A stretch of DNA of 64,000 nucleotides, taken from NCBI RefSeq assembly GCF_020042285.1, contig NZ_CP083388.1, positions 2,134,001 to 2,198,000 on the forward strand, in the 5' to 3' direction. The DNA comes from Ferruginibacter albus. GTDB taxonomy: Bacteria > Bacteroidota > Bacteroidia > Chitinophagales > Chitinophagaceae. Under the pieces are notes generated by a model. The model saw nothing but the letters and a program-made list of their open reading frames with translations, was not told where the DNA came from and ran no database searches. Positions 1-9,046 of the stretch are shown one piece after another. The position numbers were made by a program, and so were the translations under genes. How positions within the stretch are numbered: the stretch's first letter is position 1; each line of letters starts with the position of its first letter.

Positions 1-1
1 A

Positions 2-709
2 ATTCCTTACAACGACCTGGCTGCTTTAGAAAAATCCTTCCAGGACAAAGATGTAGCAGGTTTTTTGTTTGAACCTATTCAGGGTGAAGCCGGCGTTGTT
101 GTTCCTGATGAAGGTTATTTATCTGGCGTAAGAAATCTATGTAATGAATACAATGTATTAATGATAGCCGATGAAATACAGACAGGATTGGCGCGTACGG
201 GGAAAATGCTTGCTTGTGATCATGAGGATGTTCGTCCTGATATTTTAATTTTAGGAAAAGCATTAAGCGGCGGCACTTTACCTGTAAGTGCTGTACTAGC
301 AGATGATGAAATTATGTTGACAATAAAACCGGGAGAACACGGCAGTACTTACGGTGGCAATCCCCTGGCTTGTGCTGTTGGTGTTGCTTCTTTAAAAGTT
401 TTAAAAGAAGAACAGCTTGCAGAAAAAGCCGCAGCCTTGGGAGAATTGTTACGCAGCGAATTAAAAAAATTAAATTCTCCATTTATTGAAGCCATACGCG
501 GCAAAGGATTATTAAATGCCATCGTTATAAAGCATAAAAACCCCGAAGCGGCATGGGATTTATGTGTTCAGTTAAAAGAAAATGGCTTATTGGCAAAACC
601 AACACACGGCGATAAAATTCGTTTTGCGCCGCCTTTAATAATAACCAGAGAACAAATACTGGAGTGTGTCGGGATAATTGAAAAAAGCTTAAATACACTT
701 AAAGATTAA
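2..709 (+). CDS. rocD: Ornithine--oxo-acid aminotransferase (C-terminal part, cut by window start)
   Basis: PLP-dependent class III aminotransferase that converts ornithine and a 2-oxo acid to glutamate semialdehyde and an amino acid, in arginine/proline metabolism (cytosolic). The frame is open from base 2, so the N-terminal half lies outside the window. Visible family marks are the cofactor loop FEPIQGEAG, the Asp in IADEIQTG, and the PLP lysine in [10 protein letters not shown], followed by the [11 protein letters not shown] substrate segment. The C-terminal domain is complete. It ends 1 bp before the next ATG, so it is probably cotranscribed with the VIT1-like gene. An acetylornithine aminotransferase is the nearest alternative; the [13 protein letters not shown] form favours ornithine aminotransferase. 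Confidence 0.88.
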   Translation: MPYNDLAALEKSFQDKDVAGFLFEPIQGEAGVVVPDEGYLSGVRNLCNEYNVLMIADEIQTGLARTGKMLACDHEDVRPDILILGKALSGGTLPVSAVLADDEIMLTIKPGEHGSTYGGNPLACAVGVASLKVLKEEQLAEKAAALGELLRSELKKLNSPFIEAIRGKGLLNAIVIKHKNPEAAWDLCVQLKENGLLAKPTHGDKIRFAPPLIITREQILECVGIIEKSLNTLKD

Positions 710-710
710 T

Positions 711-1412
711 ATGGAACCTGCTATACACAAAGAGGAACATTTAAGAAGCTCACAATTACTGAGCGATATTGTTATCGGCATGAGCGATGGACTGACTGTT
801 CCTTTTGCATTAGCAGCAGGCTTATCCGGCGCCGTTAGTAACAGCAATATCATTGTAATTGCAGGCATAGCCGAAATAGCTGCAGGAAGCATTGCAATGG
901 GATTAGGCGGTTATCTTGCCGGCAAAACAGAACAAGATCATTATACCAGCGAAGTAAAAAGAGAATACTACGAAGTAGATCATTTGCGTAGCCGTGAGAT
1001 TGAAGAAACCAAAGAGTTTTTTGCCAACATCGGATTAAGTGAAAAGCTACAGGAACAAGCTACAGAAGAAATTGCCAATGACAAAGACCGTTGGGTTGAT
1101 TTCATGATGAAGTACGAACTAGGTTTAGAAAAACCAGATCCAAAACGTGCGACCAAAAGTGCTTTAAATATCGGACTTTCCTATATTGCCGGAGGTATTA
1201 TTCCATTAAGCCCCTATTTCTTTATCAATAACTCTACTGATGCACTAAAAATATCTGTAGTTGCTACCTTGATCTGTCTTTTTGTTTTTGGATATTTCAA
1301 AAGCAAAGTAACGGGGGTGGCTGCATTTAGCGGCGCTGTAAGAGTTACCTTAATTGGTGCCATGGCGGCGGCGGCGGCGTTTGGAGTAGCTAAGTTTTTT
1401 GAGAATCACTAA
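711..1412 (+). CDS. VIT1/CCC1 family transporter (iron/manganese)
   Basis: Integral membrane protein of the VIT1/CCC1 (DUF125) family, known in yeast and plants for Fe2+/Mn2+ transport into vacuoles; in bacteria it is usually assumed to export these metals across the inner membrane. At 233 aa it has the normal length. Two hydrophobic segments near residues 25-70 (with SDGLTVPFALAAGLSG and GSIAMGLGGYLAGK, typical of the family) are followed by an acidic helical metal-binding region (about 75-145, rich in Glu/Asp, with REYYEVDHLRSREIEE) and three more membrane segments to the end. The start ATG follows the rocD stop by one base, suggesting translational coupling. The metal is inferred from family, not visible here. 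Confidence 0.85.
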   Translation: MEPAIHKEEHLRSSQLLSDIVIGMSDGLTVPFALAAGLSGAVSNSNIIVIAGIAEIAAGSIAMGLGGYLAGKTEQDHYTSEVKREYYEVDHLRSREIEETKEFFANIGLSEKLQEQATEEIANDKDRWVDFMMKYELGLEKPDPKRATKSALNIGLSYIAGGIIPLSPYFFINNSTDALKISVVATLICLFVFGYFKSKVTGVAAFSGAVRVTLIGAMAAAAAFGVAKFFENH

Positions 1413-1502
1413 TTTTTTTCAAGAATTATGAAATCTCATAATTTCCGTCATCTATTTAGTGTATTTTCATTTAATTACTTAACAACCTTTAATATTTCCC
1501 TT

Positions 1503-2498
1503 ATGAAGAAGCATCTTCTCTCCTTCTCACTATCTTTTATTTTTATTTGTTTTACTTATGCCCAATCTGATAGAGACTCAAGAGTTGCTACACCCGAAGA
1601 ACAAAAGGCTATTATGGAGCAATTCGATTCCTCTATATTTTTACGATCTTCCGGTAAAGCAGCTTGTAAATGCATTGATTCCATTTCTCTTGCAGATAAA
1701 GACAGTAAACAGGTAGCGGCAGATATTAGCGAGTGTATCAAAAAAGAGGTTACCATGTACGCCATGCAGGTACAACTGTTTGGTGGTTTAAAAAGTGGTA
1801 ATAAAAATATTAATATCAATGTTGATGAAAATCCTAATTCCGCAGCTAACAAAAAATACTATTATCAATTGGAAAAATGGTTAAGAGACAGCTGCAGTTC
1901 ATTAAAGCTTGCGCTGGCTTCGCAAAATAAGATTAAGGAAGGTTCCGTCTCGAAAAACCCTGAGGCAATAGACCAATACGATCTCGGAATAAAACTCTTT
2001 GATAAAGAAAATTATAAAGACGCACTTCCCTATTTTAAAAAAGCAGTTGAAATAGACCCTCAATTTGCATTTGCCTGGGATAACCTAGGTGTTTGCTACA
2101 GGCAAACTGATGATTATGACAAAGCATTGGAAGCATACCAGAGATCTTTAGCGATAGACCCAACAGGGGCTTTGCCTTTACAAAACATTCCTATTGTGTA
2201 CGATTTTAAGAAGGAGTATGACAAAGAATTAGACGCCTATCAAAGTTTTATTGCAGCTTATCCCAATGATCCGGAAACTTATTTTGGTATTGGCAGGGTT
2301 TATACTTACCGTAAAAACGACCTGGAAAAAGGATTAAGAAACATGTGCATTGCCTACAATTTATATATAAAAATGAATTCTCCTTACCGGGTGGATGCAG
2401 AAAAAAACATTCAATACATCTATAAGAAAATGAAAGAACAAAATAAGGAAGATGTATTTAATAAAATATTGGAAGAAAATAATATTTCTGCAAAATAA
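1503..2498 (+). CDS. Secreted TPR-repeat protein
   Basis: Protein of 331 aa with an N-terminal signal peptide (MKKHLLSFSLSFIFICFTYAQ) and tetratricopeptide repeats, probably a periplasmic or surface scaffold. An in-frame upstream start at 1428 exists, but the signal peptide begins exactly at the ATG at 1503, so that start is preferred. Residues about 20-150 form a non-repeat domain with several Cys (KAACKCID, SECIKKE, DSCSSL). The TPR units run from about residue 160, clearly seen as YDLGIKLFDKENYKDALPYF and AWDNLGVCYRQTDDYDKAL. The stop is only 2 bp from the stop of the convergent CDF gene. No specific partner can be named. Confidence 0.75.
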   Translation: MKKHLLSFSLSFIFICFTYAQSDRDSRVATPEEQKAIMEQFDSSIFLRSSGKAACKCIDSISLADKDSKQVAADISECIKKEVTMYAMQVQLFGGLKSGNKNININVDENPNSAANKKYYYQLEKWLRDSCSSLKLALASQNKIKEGSVSKNPEAIDQYDLGIKLFDKENYKDALPYFKKAVEIDPQFAFAWDNLGVCYRQTDDYDKALEAYQRSLAIDPTGALPLQNIPIVYDFKKEYDKELDAYQSFIAAYPNDPETYFGIGRVYTYRKNDLEKGLRNMCIAYNLYIKMNSPYRVDAEKNIQYIYKKMKEQNKEDVFNKILEENNISAK

Positions 2499-2500
2499 TT

Positions 2501-3490
2501 CTATAGATGATGCTTATTATCTCTTGAAATATTCTCGATTGTCCAGATAATTTTTCTTTCAAATGGATGCTGACGAACTTTGCAATCATCTTTAGTGCAT
2601 ATTCTGCAGCCAAACTCAACACAAGGATCTGAATGCACAAAAAGTTCTAGAGAACTATCAAATTCTTTTTTAACCAACGCTGACAAAGCATCTATCTCCG
2701 CATGCGCTTCCCAAACATTCAGGTACCAGGGAACTGTTAAGTGACAGTCCAGATGTAGCTTGCCGCCATATTTAATTATGCGAAGATTATGCAGATCTAT
2801 CCAATTCTCCCGGCGATTGGCATTTAGAACAGCTACCATTTTATTCAACAACTTGGTATCGGCTTCATCCATTATACCGGCAATGGAACTGCGGATAATT
2901 TTATACCCCGTCACCAAAATTATTATTGCAAATACTATTGCAACAGCACTATCGATCCAACGATATTTAAAAAAGTACAACAGTACTAATCCGGCAATAA
3001 TTCCTATTGTTGTATACGTATCTGTTTTTAAATGCTTGCCGCTTGCTACTAAAGCAACGGAATGATTTTTTTTGCCGGTTTGTACACATAAATAACCCAG
3101 CAAGTAATTAACAGCACCAGTAGCCGCAATTAAGATCATTCCAAAATCTAATTGCTCTATTGGTTCGGGGAAAATAATACTTCTACCCGCTTTGTATATT
3201 GCTAATATCCCGGCAACAATAATCAACGTACCTTCTATTGCTGCTGATAAAAACTCTATTTTACCATGTCCGTAAGGATGATCTGTGTCTTTTGGCTTAG
3301 CACTTATATACAGGCTATAAACGCCAACTAATCCAGCTACAACATTCACAATACTTTCTAATGCATCAGTTAATATTGCAACCGATTTGGTTGCATACCA
3401 TGCCCACATCTTTACTAAAAACAACAGAACACCTATTGCTGTAATTATTTTTTGTAACCTGAGACTTTGTTGTTCGCTATACAAGATCAA
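2501..3490 (-). CDS. Cation diffusion facilitator (CDF) family transporter
   Basis: Inner-membrane divalent cation/proton antiporter (Zn2+, Fe2+, Co2+ or Mn2+ export) of 329 aa. Hydrophobic segments occupy about residues 12-215, with the family's Asp-containing segments TDALESIVNVVAG and, further on, DTYTTIG; the HPYGHGKIEF loop is a hallmark. The cytoplasmic C-terminal ferredoxin-like domain follows (about 215-290). The tail carries four clustered cysteines (CVEFGCRICTKDDC), an extra potential metal site not common to all CDF proteins. No ATG fits; the best start is a TTG at 3490. Convergent with the TPR gene. The exported metal cannot be read from sequence. Confidence 0.87.
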   Translation of the reverse strand: MILYSEQQSLRLQKIITAIGVLLFLVKMWAWYATKSVAILTDALESIVNVVAGLVGVYSLYISAKPKDTDHPYGHGKIEFLSAAIEGTLIIVAGILAIYKAGRSIIFPEPIEQLDFGMILIAATGAVNYLLGYLCVQTGKKNHSVALVASGKHLKTDTYTTIGIIAGLVLLYFFKYRWIDSAVAIVFAIIILVTGYKIIRSSIAGIMDEADTKLLNKMVAVLNANRRENWIDLHNLRIIKYGGKLHLDCHLTVPWYLNVWEAHAEIDALSALVKKEFDSSLELFVHSDPCVEFGCRICTKDDCKVRQHPFERKIIWTIENISRDNKHHL

Positions 3491-3619
3491 TTATTTTTAT
3501 ACAACAAATGTAATTATTAAAACGCCTTTATAATTATGCTTTACTACGAGTTTTGTTAAACAAGACTTATTGCCGGGTTTATTTAAAATTCAATATCTTA
3601 ACTCCATAGTTTTATTAAT

Positions 3620-4231
3620 ATGAAAAAGCTTTTTATTTCTATTTTATATTTTTTTATTGTGTCTTTTGTTTTCGGTCAAAAAAGCAAGAAGACCAAGCTT
3701 CCATCACCTGTTACAACGCAAACTGTGGCAGACAATAGCAGCTGCATTAAAAAAAAGTATAAAAGCTTTAGCGATCGATTAAAAAATTATCCGTTTAATA
3801 TATCAACACAGATACAATTCGTTTCTTTTCCTCAAGGTATTTTTATAGTAGACAATGAAATTATTAAAAAAGATACAGCAATTTCGATCAATGACTCTCT
3901 TCTATATTCCAGGCTTACGGAAGTTAAGACACTTACTTATCAACAAGTAGATAAACTAACTGATATACTTTATGATCATGGCTACAAAGGAACACTTGCC
4001 TTCACATCAGAAAGAGGCTGCTACAATCCCCGAAATGCAATATTATTTTTAAACAATAATAAAGTAGTTGGTATTATCGAGATATGTTTTGAATGCCAGG
4101 AAGTAAGTAAAAGTGATGAAAATATTTCTTTGGGTGAAATATGTGACGAAAAATTAAGCATGATCTATGATCTGTTTAAAAAAGTTGGGATTGAATATGG
4201 CGTCACAAAAGGAGTTCGTCCCGGAGACTAA
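3620..4231 (+). CDS. Secreted protein of unknown function
   Basis: A 203-aa protein with a clear signal peptide (residues 1-20, ending FVFGQ). The mature part is mixed alpha/beta with few charged clusters and contains Cys at about residues 42, 129, 153 and 156 (ICFECQE). I do not recognise a named domain; similar short exported proteins with a segment like LLYSRLTEVKTLTYQQVDKLTDILYDHGYKG are common in Bacteroidota. It stands alone: upstream is the divergent CDF gene and downstream valS has its own promoter-like sequence. Confidence 0.6.
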   Translation: MKKLFISILYFFIVSFVFGQKSKKTKLPSPVTTQTVADNSSCIKKKYKSFSDRLKNYPFNISTQIQFVSFPQGIFIVDNEIIKKDTAISINDSLLYSRLTEVKTLTYQQVDKLTDILYDHGYKGTLAFTSERGCYNPRNAILFLNNNKVVGIIEICFECQEVSKSDENISLGEICDEKLSMIYDLFKKVGIEYGVTKGVRPGD

Positions 4232-4234
4232 ACC

Positions 4235-4276
4235 AAACACCATTTATTAGCTGTTTTATGTACGTTTAAGGTGTTT
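4235..4276 (+). terminator. Weak terminator-like inverted repeat after the 3620-4231 gene
   Basis: Arms AAACACC (4235-4241) and GGTGTTT (4270-4276) enclose a 28-nt loop and are followed by ATTTTTC. The loop is long, so this is a weak candidate for a factor-independent terminator. Confidence 0.3.
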
Positions 4277-4289
4277 ATTTTTCTATTTG

Positions 4290-4297
4290 TAAATTTG
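4290..4297 (+). promoter_or_regulatory. Bacteroidota-type -7 box upstream of valS
   Basis: TAAATTTG matches the Bacteroidota sigma-A -7 consensus TAnnTTTG exactly and lies 42 bp before the valS start. A possible -33 element (TTTA, near 4265) is about 21 bp upstream. Inferred from consensus only. Confidence 0.5.
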
Positions 4298-4338
4298 CCG
4301 ACAATTTTATTAACTAATCAATATTCAATAGATATAGC

Positions 4339-6981
4339 TTGGAACTGAGTAAAAATTATATCCCCAACGAAATTGAAGCCAAATGGTATGAACACTGGCT
4401 GGATAAAAAATATTTCAACAGCACTCCTGATAACAGGGAACCATATACGATCGTGATGCCGCCACCTAATGTAACCGGTGTGCTGCACATGGGGCATTGC
4501 TTGAATAACACGATCCAGGATATTCTTATACGCCGTGCAAGAATGCAAGGCAAAAACGCCTGTTGGGTACCGGGTACCGATCATGCTTCTATTGCTACTG
4601 AAGCTAAAGTGGTACAGATGCTGCGTGAACGCGGCATCAATAAATCCACCTTAAGTCGGGATGAATTTTTAGCTTATGCGTGGGAATGGAAAGAAAAATA
4701 CGGCGGCATCATTCTGCAACAATTAAAAAAGTTGGGATGCAGCCTTGACTGGAATCGTGTAAACTTTACAATGGATGATGATTATTACCAATCGGTAATA
4801 AAAGTATTTATCGATCTGCATAATAAAGGACTTATATATCGTGGTAAACGAATGATCAATTGGGATGTAAAAGCCAAAACTGCATTGAGTGATGAAGAAG
4901 TGATTCATAAAGAAGTACAGAGTAAACTTTACTATATAAAATACTACATCGATGAAGGCAACACAAGAGATGCACAATTTGATGCAACGCATATAACCAT
5001 TGCTACTGTTCGTCCGGAAACGATTTTGGGTGATACTGCTATTTGCGTGCATCCTAACGATGAACGTTACCTGCATTTACACGGCAAGTACGCATTGATT
5101 CCCCTAATTAATCGCCGCATACCAATTATCGCGGATGAATACATTACAATGGATTTTGGTACCGGCGCTTTAAAAGTTACGCCGGCGCATGATATCAACG
5201 ATTATAATTTAGCTAAGAAACATAATCTTGAAGTCATCGACATTATGAACGATGACGGAACATTGAACAATGATGCGCAACTATATATTGGCGAGGACAG
5301 AATGGATGTTCGCAAAAAAATTGCAAAACAATTGGAAGAAGAAGGTTATTTAGAAAAAGCAGAAGACTATACCAACCAGGTTGGCTTTAGTGAACGTACC
5401 GATGCTGTTGTTGAGCCTCGATTGAGCCTGCAATGGTGGGTAAGCATGAAAAAGATGAGTGAGCCTGCATTAAAGTCTGTTGTAGAAGATGCTATAAAAT
5501 TTTATCCTCCAAAATTCAAAAATCTTTACCGTTACTGGATGGAAAATATTAAAGACTGGTGCATCAGTCGCCAGTTGTGGTGGGGTCACAGAATACCGGC
5601 GTGGTATGATGCAGAAGGAAGATTTGTTGTTGCTGCTAATGAATCTGAAGCAAAAGAAATATTCAATAAACAATATTCAATATCCAATGCTCAATTAAAA
5701 CAGGATGAAGATGTGTTGGACACCTGGTTCTCTTCCTGGTTGTGGCCGTTTGAAGTATTTAAAGGATTAAGTAAGCCTGGCAATGCAGAAATAAAATATT
5801 ATTACCCTACCAACACATTGGTTACAGCTCCTGAAATTATTTTCTTTTGGGTGGCTCGTATGATAATGGCAGGTTTTGAATGGATGGATGAAAAACCTTT
5901 CAGTGAAGTTTATTTTACCGGAATTGTACGGGATAAGCTCGGAAGAAAAATGAGCAAGAGCTTAGGAAATTCTCCGGACTTGCTGGGATTAATCGATAAA
6001 TACGGCGCTGATGCAGTTCGCTTTGGAATTATGATCTCCTCACCTGCCGGCAACGATCTATTATTTGACGAAGGAACGTTGGAACAAGGAAGAAATTTCA
6101 ATAATAAATTATGGAATGCGCTGAAGTTGGTAAAAATGTGGGAAGGGCGGAAAGCTGTAGATAATAAACGTGAGGCAACAGACAATTTTGCTATTGAATG
6201 GTTTGAGAATCGTTTGAATGAAGTAAGAAAAGAAGTAGATGAATTAATGAAACAATTCCGCTTAAGTGAAGCATTAAAAACAATCTACTCTTTAATTTGG
6301 GATGATTTCTGTAGCTGGTATTTAGAATGGATAAAACCCGGATTCGAACAACCGATAGAAGCATCTGTTTACAACAAAACAATTGACTTCTTCGATGAAT
6401 TGATGCAGCTACTACATCCATTCATGCCTTTTATCACGGAAGAGATCTACCATATAGCAAAAGAGAGAACCAGCGATCTGACCATTAAGCAACAATTACA
6501 AATTACAGATAATAAGTTGCAAATTTTAGAACAGGGTGAGCTGCTGAAAAAAGTGATCACTGCTATTCGGGATGCAAGAAATAAAAACCAGATAAAACCA
6601 AAAGACCTGATTCAATTACATATTCAAACGGCTTCAACTAATGACTATAAAGCCATTGAACAAATATTGAGCAAACAGGTAAATGCACAATCGGTTGCAT
6701 TTGTGGAAGACACCATTGCAAATACTATTGTGGTGGCTGTTGAAAAAGATAAATTTTACATCGGATCTGAGAAAGAACTAGATAGCGCTTCTTTAAAAGA
6801 TGACTTGTTGAAAGACCTGGCACATCAAAAAGGGTTCCTTGAATCAGTATTAAAAAAACTCAGCAACGAACGCTTTGTTCAAAATGCCAAGCCCGAAGTA
6901 GTGGCTTTAGAGAAAAAGAAACAAGCGGATGCAGAAGCCCGGATCAGGACGATTGAAGAGAGTTTGGCAGCGTTAAATTAA
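4339..6981 (+). CDS. valS: Valine--tRNA ligase
   Basis: Class Ia aminoacyl-tRNA synthetase of 880 aa that charges tRNA-Val in the cytosol. The HIGH motif is HMGH (residues 50-53, within PPPNVTGVLHMGHCLN), the editing domain follows (TVRPETILGDTAICVHP and GTGALKVTPAHD), and KMSKS is KMSKS at 537-541. The anticodon-binding domain spans about 600-760 and the C-terminal arm (about 810-880) is the expected coiled coil of ValRS. The start is a TTG: no in-frame ATG occurs before the catalytic core, and the N-terminus beginning there (ELSKNYIPNEIEAKWYEHW) is the standard family start. Length and motifs are all normal, so it should be functional. Confidence 0.97.
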   Translation: MELSKNYIPNEIEAKWYEHWLDKKYFNSTPDNREPYTIVMPPPNVTGVLHMGHCLNNTIQDILIRRARMQGKNACWVPGTDHASIATEAKVVQMLRERGINKSTLSRDEFLAYAWEWKEKYGGIILQQLKKLGCSLDWNRVNFTMDDDYYQSVIKVFIDLHNKGLIYRGKRMINWDVKAKTALSDEEVIHKEVQSKLYYIKYYIDEGNTRDAQFDATHITIATVRPETILGDTAICVHPNDERYLHLHGKYALIPLINRRIPIIADEYITMDFGTGALKVTPAHDINDYNLAKKHNLEVIDIMNDDGTLNNDAQLYIGEDRMDVRKKIAKQLEEEGYLEKAEDYTNQVGFSERTDAVVEPRLSLQWWVSMKKMSEPALKSVVEDAIKFYPPKFKNLYRYWMENIKDWCISRQLWWGHRIPAWYDAEGRFVVAANESEAKEIFNKQYSISNAQLKQDEDVLDTWFSSWLWPFEVFKGLSKPGNAEIKYYYPTNTLVTAPEIIFFWVARMIMAGFEWMDEKPFSEVYFTGIVRDKLGRKMSKSLGNSPDLLGLIDKYGADAVRFGIMISSPAGNDLLFDEGTLEQGRNFNNKLWNALKLVKMWEGRKAVDNKREATDNFAIEWFENRLNEVRKEVDELMKQFRLSEALKTIYSLIWDDFCSWYLEWIKPGFEQPIEASVYNKTIDFFDELMQLLHPFMPFITEEIYHIAKERTSDLTIKQQLQITDNKLQILEQGELLKKVITAIRDARNKNQIKPKDLIQLHIQTASTNDYKAIEQILSKQVNAQSVAFVEDTIANTIVVAVEKDKFYIGSEKELDSASLKDDLLKDLAHQKGFLESVLKKLSNERFVQNAKPEVVALEKKKQADAEARIRTIEESLAALN

Positions 6982-7032
6982 CATATTTTCAAGGGTTTAT
7001 ACAATAAATTGCTTTATCTTGAGTTAACGATT

Positions 7033-7512
7033 ATGATGCCGAAATTTTACACTCAACGCTATATTGTATATTTTCTGAGCCTGTTCATATCGACAGCGTC
7101 TTTGGCGCAGCCACCGTCAAAATCAACGGCTAAATATAAGCCCCCTGTAGTAAGCACTACTTTGGGTAATATCACTGGTGACGGTGTCAGCGTTTCTGTG
7201 GAGAGCTGTAAACAGCTAATTGCATCTTCCCTTTCTATAACAGACAGCAAAAAAACAAGTTACGAATTGGTATCGTACCAGTTTTCCTATAAACGGATTG
7301 GTATAAAAGAAGATGAAGCAAATGGCCAGCCATCTGTTGCAAAGGATATGGTTGCCGATCGTTTTAAAACTACGCCACTTCCCCCCATTTGGATAAAAAC
7401 TATTCAGGATGAATTACATAGCGGAGAAGAATTATACTTCTTCGATATAGTCGTCAAAGACAAAGAAAACCATCTTTTCTTTGCACCTGAACTACGCATC
7501 GTCGCTCAATAA
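7033..7512 (+). CDS. Secreted GldM C-terminal-domain-like protein
   Basis: A 159-aa protein with a signal peptide (residues 1-26, ending STASLAQ); the ATG at 7033 (or 7036) starts it better than the TTG at 7009. The mature region (about 45-159) resembles the last beta-rich domain of the gliding/T9SS protein GldM: it has a SxQxL-like segment (SCKQLIASSLSI), a YQFSYKR strand, a TTPLPPIWIKTIQDELHSGEELYFFDI segment and a closing beta strand (FFAPELRIVAQ). GldM itself is a large inner-membrane protein of the T9SS motor; this is a free-standing periplasmic version with no T9SS motor genes around it. The relationship rests on pattern similarity by eye. Confidence 0.5.
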   Translation: MMPKFYTQRYIVYFLSLFISTASLAQPPSKSTAKYKPPVVSTTLGNITGDGVSVSVESCKQLIASSLSITDSKKTSYELVSYQFSYKRIGIKEDEANGQPSVAKDMVADRFKTTPLPPIWIKTIQDELHSGEELYFFDIVVKDKENHLFFAPELRIVAQ

Positions 7513-7531
7513 CCTATAACCAATAGCTGCT

Positions 7532-8023
7532 ATGATTACCATTAAAAAAGTAGATGTATCTGCCATTCCTATTATTATTCAATTAGCCAATCTTATTTGG
7601 CCCCTTACTTACAAGGATATATTGACAGAAGAGCAAATTGCCTATATGATGAATTTGTTTTACAGTGAACAATCATTAAAAAATCAGATGGAACGTGGGC
7701 ATCAATTTATTTTGGCATTGAAAGATGGTATTCCGGTTGCATATTCATCCTATTTCTCTAAAAACAAAAAAACTATTCATCTTCAAAAAATATATGTAAT
7801 GCCTGATCTGCAAGGACACGGTATCGGGCAATTGTTATTGGGTCATATCATTAACGATATTGAACCCTTTGGATACCAGGCAATGACATTAAATGTAAAT
7901 CGATATAATAAAGCTGTAGATTTTTATAAACGCATCGGCTTTGAAATACTAAAAGAAGAAGATATTGATATTGGCAACGGATATTTCATGAATGATTATG
8001 TAATGCAAAAAAACATTGTGTAA
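7532..8023 (+). CDS. GNAT family N-acetyltransferase
   Basis: Cytosolic acetyl-CoA-dependent N-acetyltransferase of 163 aa. The acetyl-CoA binding loop is seen at about residues 90-105 (YVMPDLQGHGIGQLLL, the Q/RxxGxG/A motif), followed by the typical NVNRYNKAVDFYKRIGFEI helix-strand. The closest type is the family of small GNATs sometimes called TDP-fucosamine or diamine acetyltransferases; substrate not predictable. It follows the GldM-C-like gene by 19 bp and is closed by the terminator hairpin at 8025-8057. Confidence 0.85.
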   Translation: MITIKKVDVSAIPIIIQLANLIWPLTYKDILTEEQIAYMMNLFYSEQSLKNQMERGHQFILALKDGIPVAYSSYFSKNKKTIHLQKIYVMPDLQGHGIGQLLLGHIINDIEPFGYQAMTLNVNRYNKAVDFYKRIGFEILKEEDIDIGNGYFMNDYVMQKNIV

Positions 8024-8024
8024 T

Positions 8025-8057
8025 AAAAAAGGTCAGGAAAAAAACCTGACCTTTTTT
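8025..8057. terminator. Bidirectional terminator between GNAT gene and dapA
   Basis: Perfect stem GGTCAGG (8031-8037) / CCTGACC (8045-8051) with a 7-nt A loop, flanked by A6 on the left and T6 on the right, so it works as a factor-independent terminator for both convergent genes. Confidence 0.9.
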
Positions 8058-8058
8058 A

Positions 8059-8949
8059 TTATTTTTTAAATTCTTCTTTCAGGTATTTCTTTACTCTGTC
8101 ATGCACCGGTTGGCTCAACGGCACTAATGGTAAACGCAACACATTTTTAATAATCCCTAATTCAGCTAAAAAAGCTTTTACACCTGAAGGGTTGTTCTCT
8201 TCGAACAAAAGATCATTCCCTTCCAAGCATTTATAATGCAAAGGTCTCGCCGCAGCATAATCGCCGGCAAGGCAATAACGTGTCATATCAGAAAACTCTT
8301 TAGGAAAACAATTAGCAGTAACACTAATTACTCCATGCATACCCGCTGCAATTAATGGAAGCGTTACATGATCATCCCCACTTACAATTAAAAAATCTTC
8401 AGGACTGTCGCGAATGATGTGCATGCACTGCTCCATCAAACCACTGGCTTCTTTAATCCCTCCAATGTTTTTCACTTCATGTGCCAGGCGGTTAACAGTA
8501 GAAGCTTCAAGATTTCTTCCGGTTCTCCCCGGTACATTGTATAACAATACAGGTTTAGGACTGGCAGCAGCAATTGCTTTGTAATGCTGATACAACCCTT
8601 CCTGCGAAGGTTTATTATAATAAGGACTGGCACTTAAAATAGCAGTAGCTTTATCTAAAGGAAATGTTTCCAACTCGTGAATGATCTCACGGGTGTTGTT
8701 ACCACCAATTCCTACTACAACCGGCTTGCCGTTTGCCTTGTCATAAACAAAATTTACGATATCTATTTTTTCCTGCTTGCTTAAAGTAGGAGCTTCTGCT
8801 GTAGTACCTAAAGCAGTCAAATATTCTACCCCATTGCTTAAACAAAAATCAATGAGCTTTCCCAATGCATCAAAATCAACCTCAAAATTTTCTTTAAATG
8901 GCGTTACCAGTGCAACGCCCGTACCTTTTAATTGCTCTTTTAAGTTCAT
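8059..8949 (-). CDS. dapA: 4-Hydroxy-tetrahydrodipicolinate synthase
   Basis: Condenses pyruvate with aspartate semialdehyde, the first committed step of diaminopimelate/lysine synthesis (cytosolic, usually a tetramer). At 296 aa it has normal length. The class I aldolase residues are all present: Thr in GTT (48-50), Tyr137 in LLYNVPGRTG, and the Schiff-base Lys166 in GGIKEASG. The pyruvate-family segment SASPYYNKPSQEGLYQHY is typical. Start ATG at 8949. It is transcribed alone, ending at the shared terminator. The upstream L,D-transpeptidase gene also acts on the cell wall, but a terminator hairpin separates them. Confidence 0.95.
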   Translation of the reverse strand: MNLKEQLKGTGVALVTPFKENFEVDFDALGKLIDFCLSNGVEYLTALGTTAEAPTLSKQEKIDIVNFVYDKANGKPVVVGIGGNNTREIIHELETFPLDKATAILSASPYYNKPSQEGLYQHYKAIAAASPKPVLLYNVPGRTGRNLEASTVNRLAHEVKNIGGIKEASGLMEQCMHIIRDSPEDFLIVSGDDHVTLPLIAAGMHGVISVTANCFPKEFSDMTRYCLAGDYAAARPLHYKCLEGNDLLFEENNPSGVKAFLAELGIIKNVLRLPLVPLSQPVHDRVKKYLKEEFKK

Positions 8950-8999
8950 CGTTAAAATTTGTGCGAAGTTATATTTATGAATTGAATTGATAAAACAAA

Positions 9000-9022
9000 A
9001 ATCTCCGGTAATACCGGAGATT
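9000..9022 (-). terminator. Terminator after the L,D-transpeptidase gene
   Basis: Inverted repeat AATCTCCGGTA / TACCGGAGATT with a one-base centre, followed on the minus strand by TTTTGTTTTA. It lies 25 bp downstream of the L,D-transpeptidase stop and upstream of dapA. Confidence 0.75.
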
Positions 9023-9046
9023 CAAATTATTTTAGATGTGCTGGCA

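Noticed and set aside
1428-1502. Longer N-terminus of the TPR protein from 1428
   Set aside because: It would put about 25 residues before a perfect signal peptide beginning at 1503.
7009-7032. TTG start at 7009 for the GldM-C-like gene
   Set aside because: The double ATG at 7033/7036 begins directly at a normal signal peptide.
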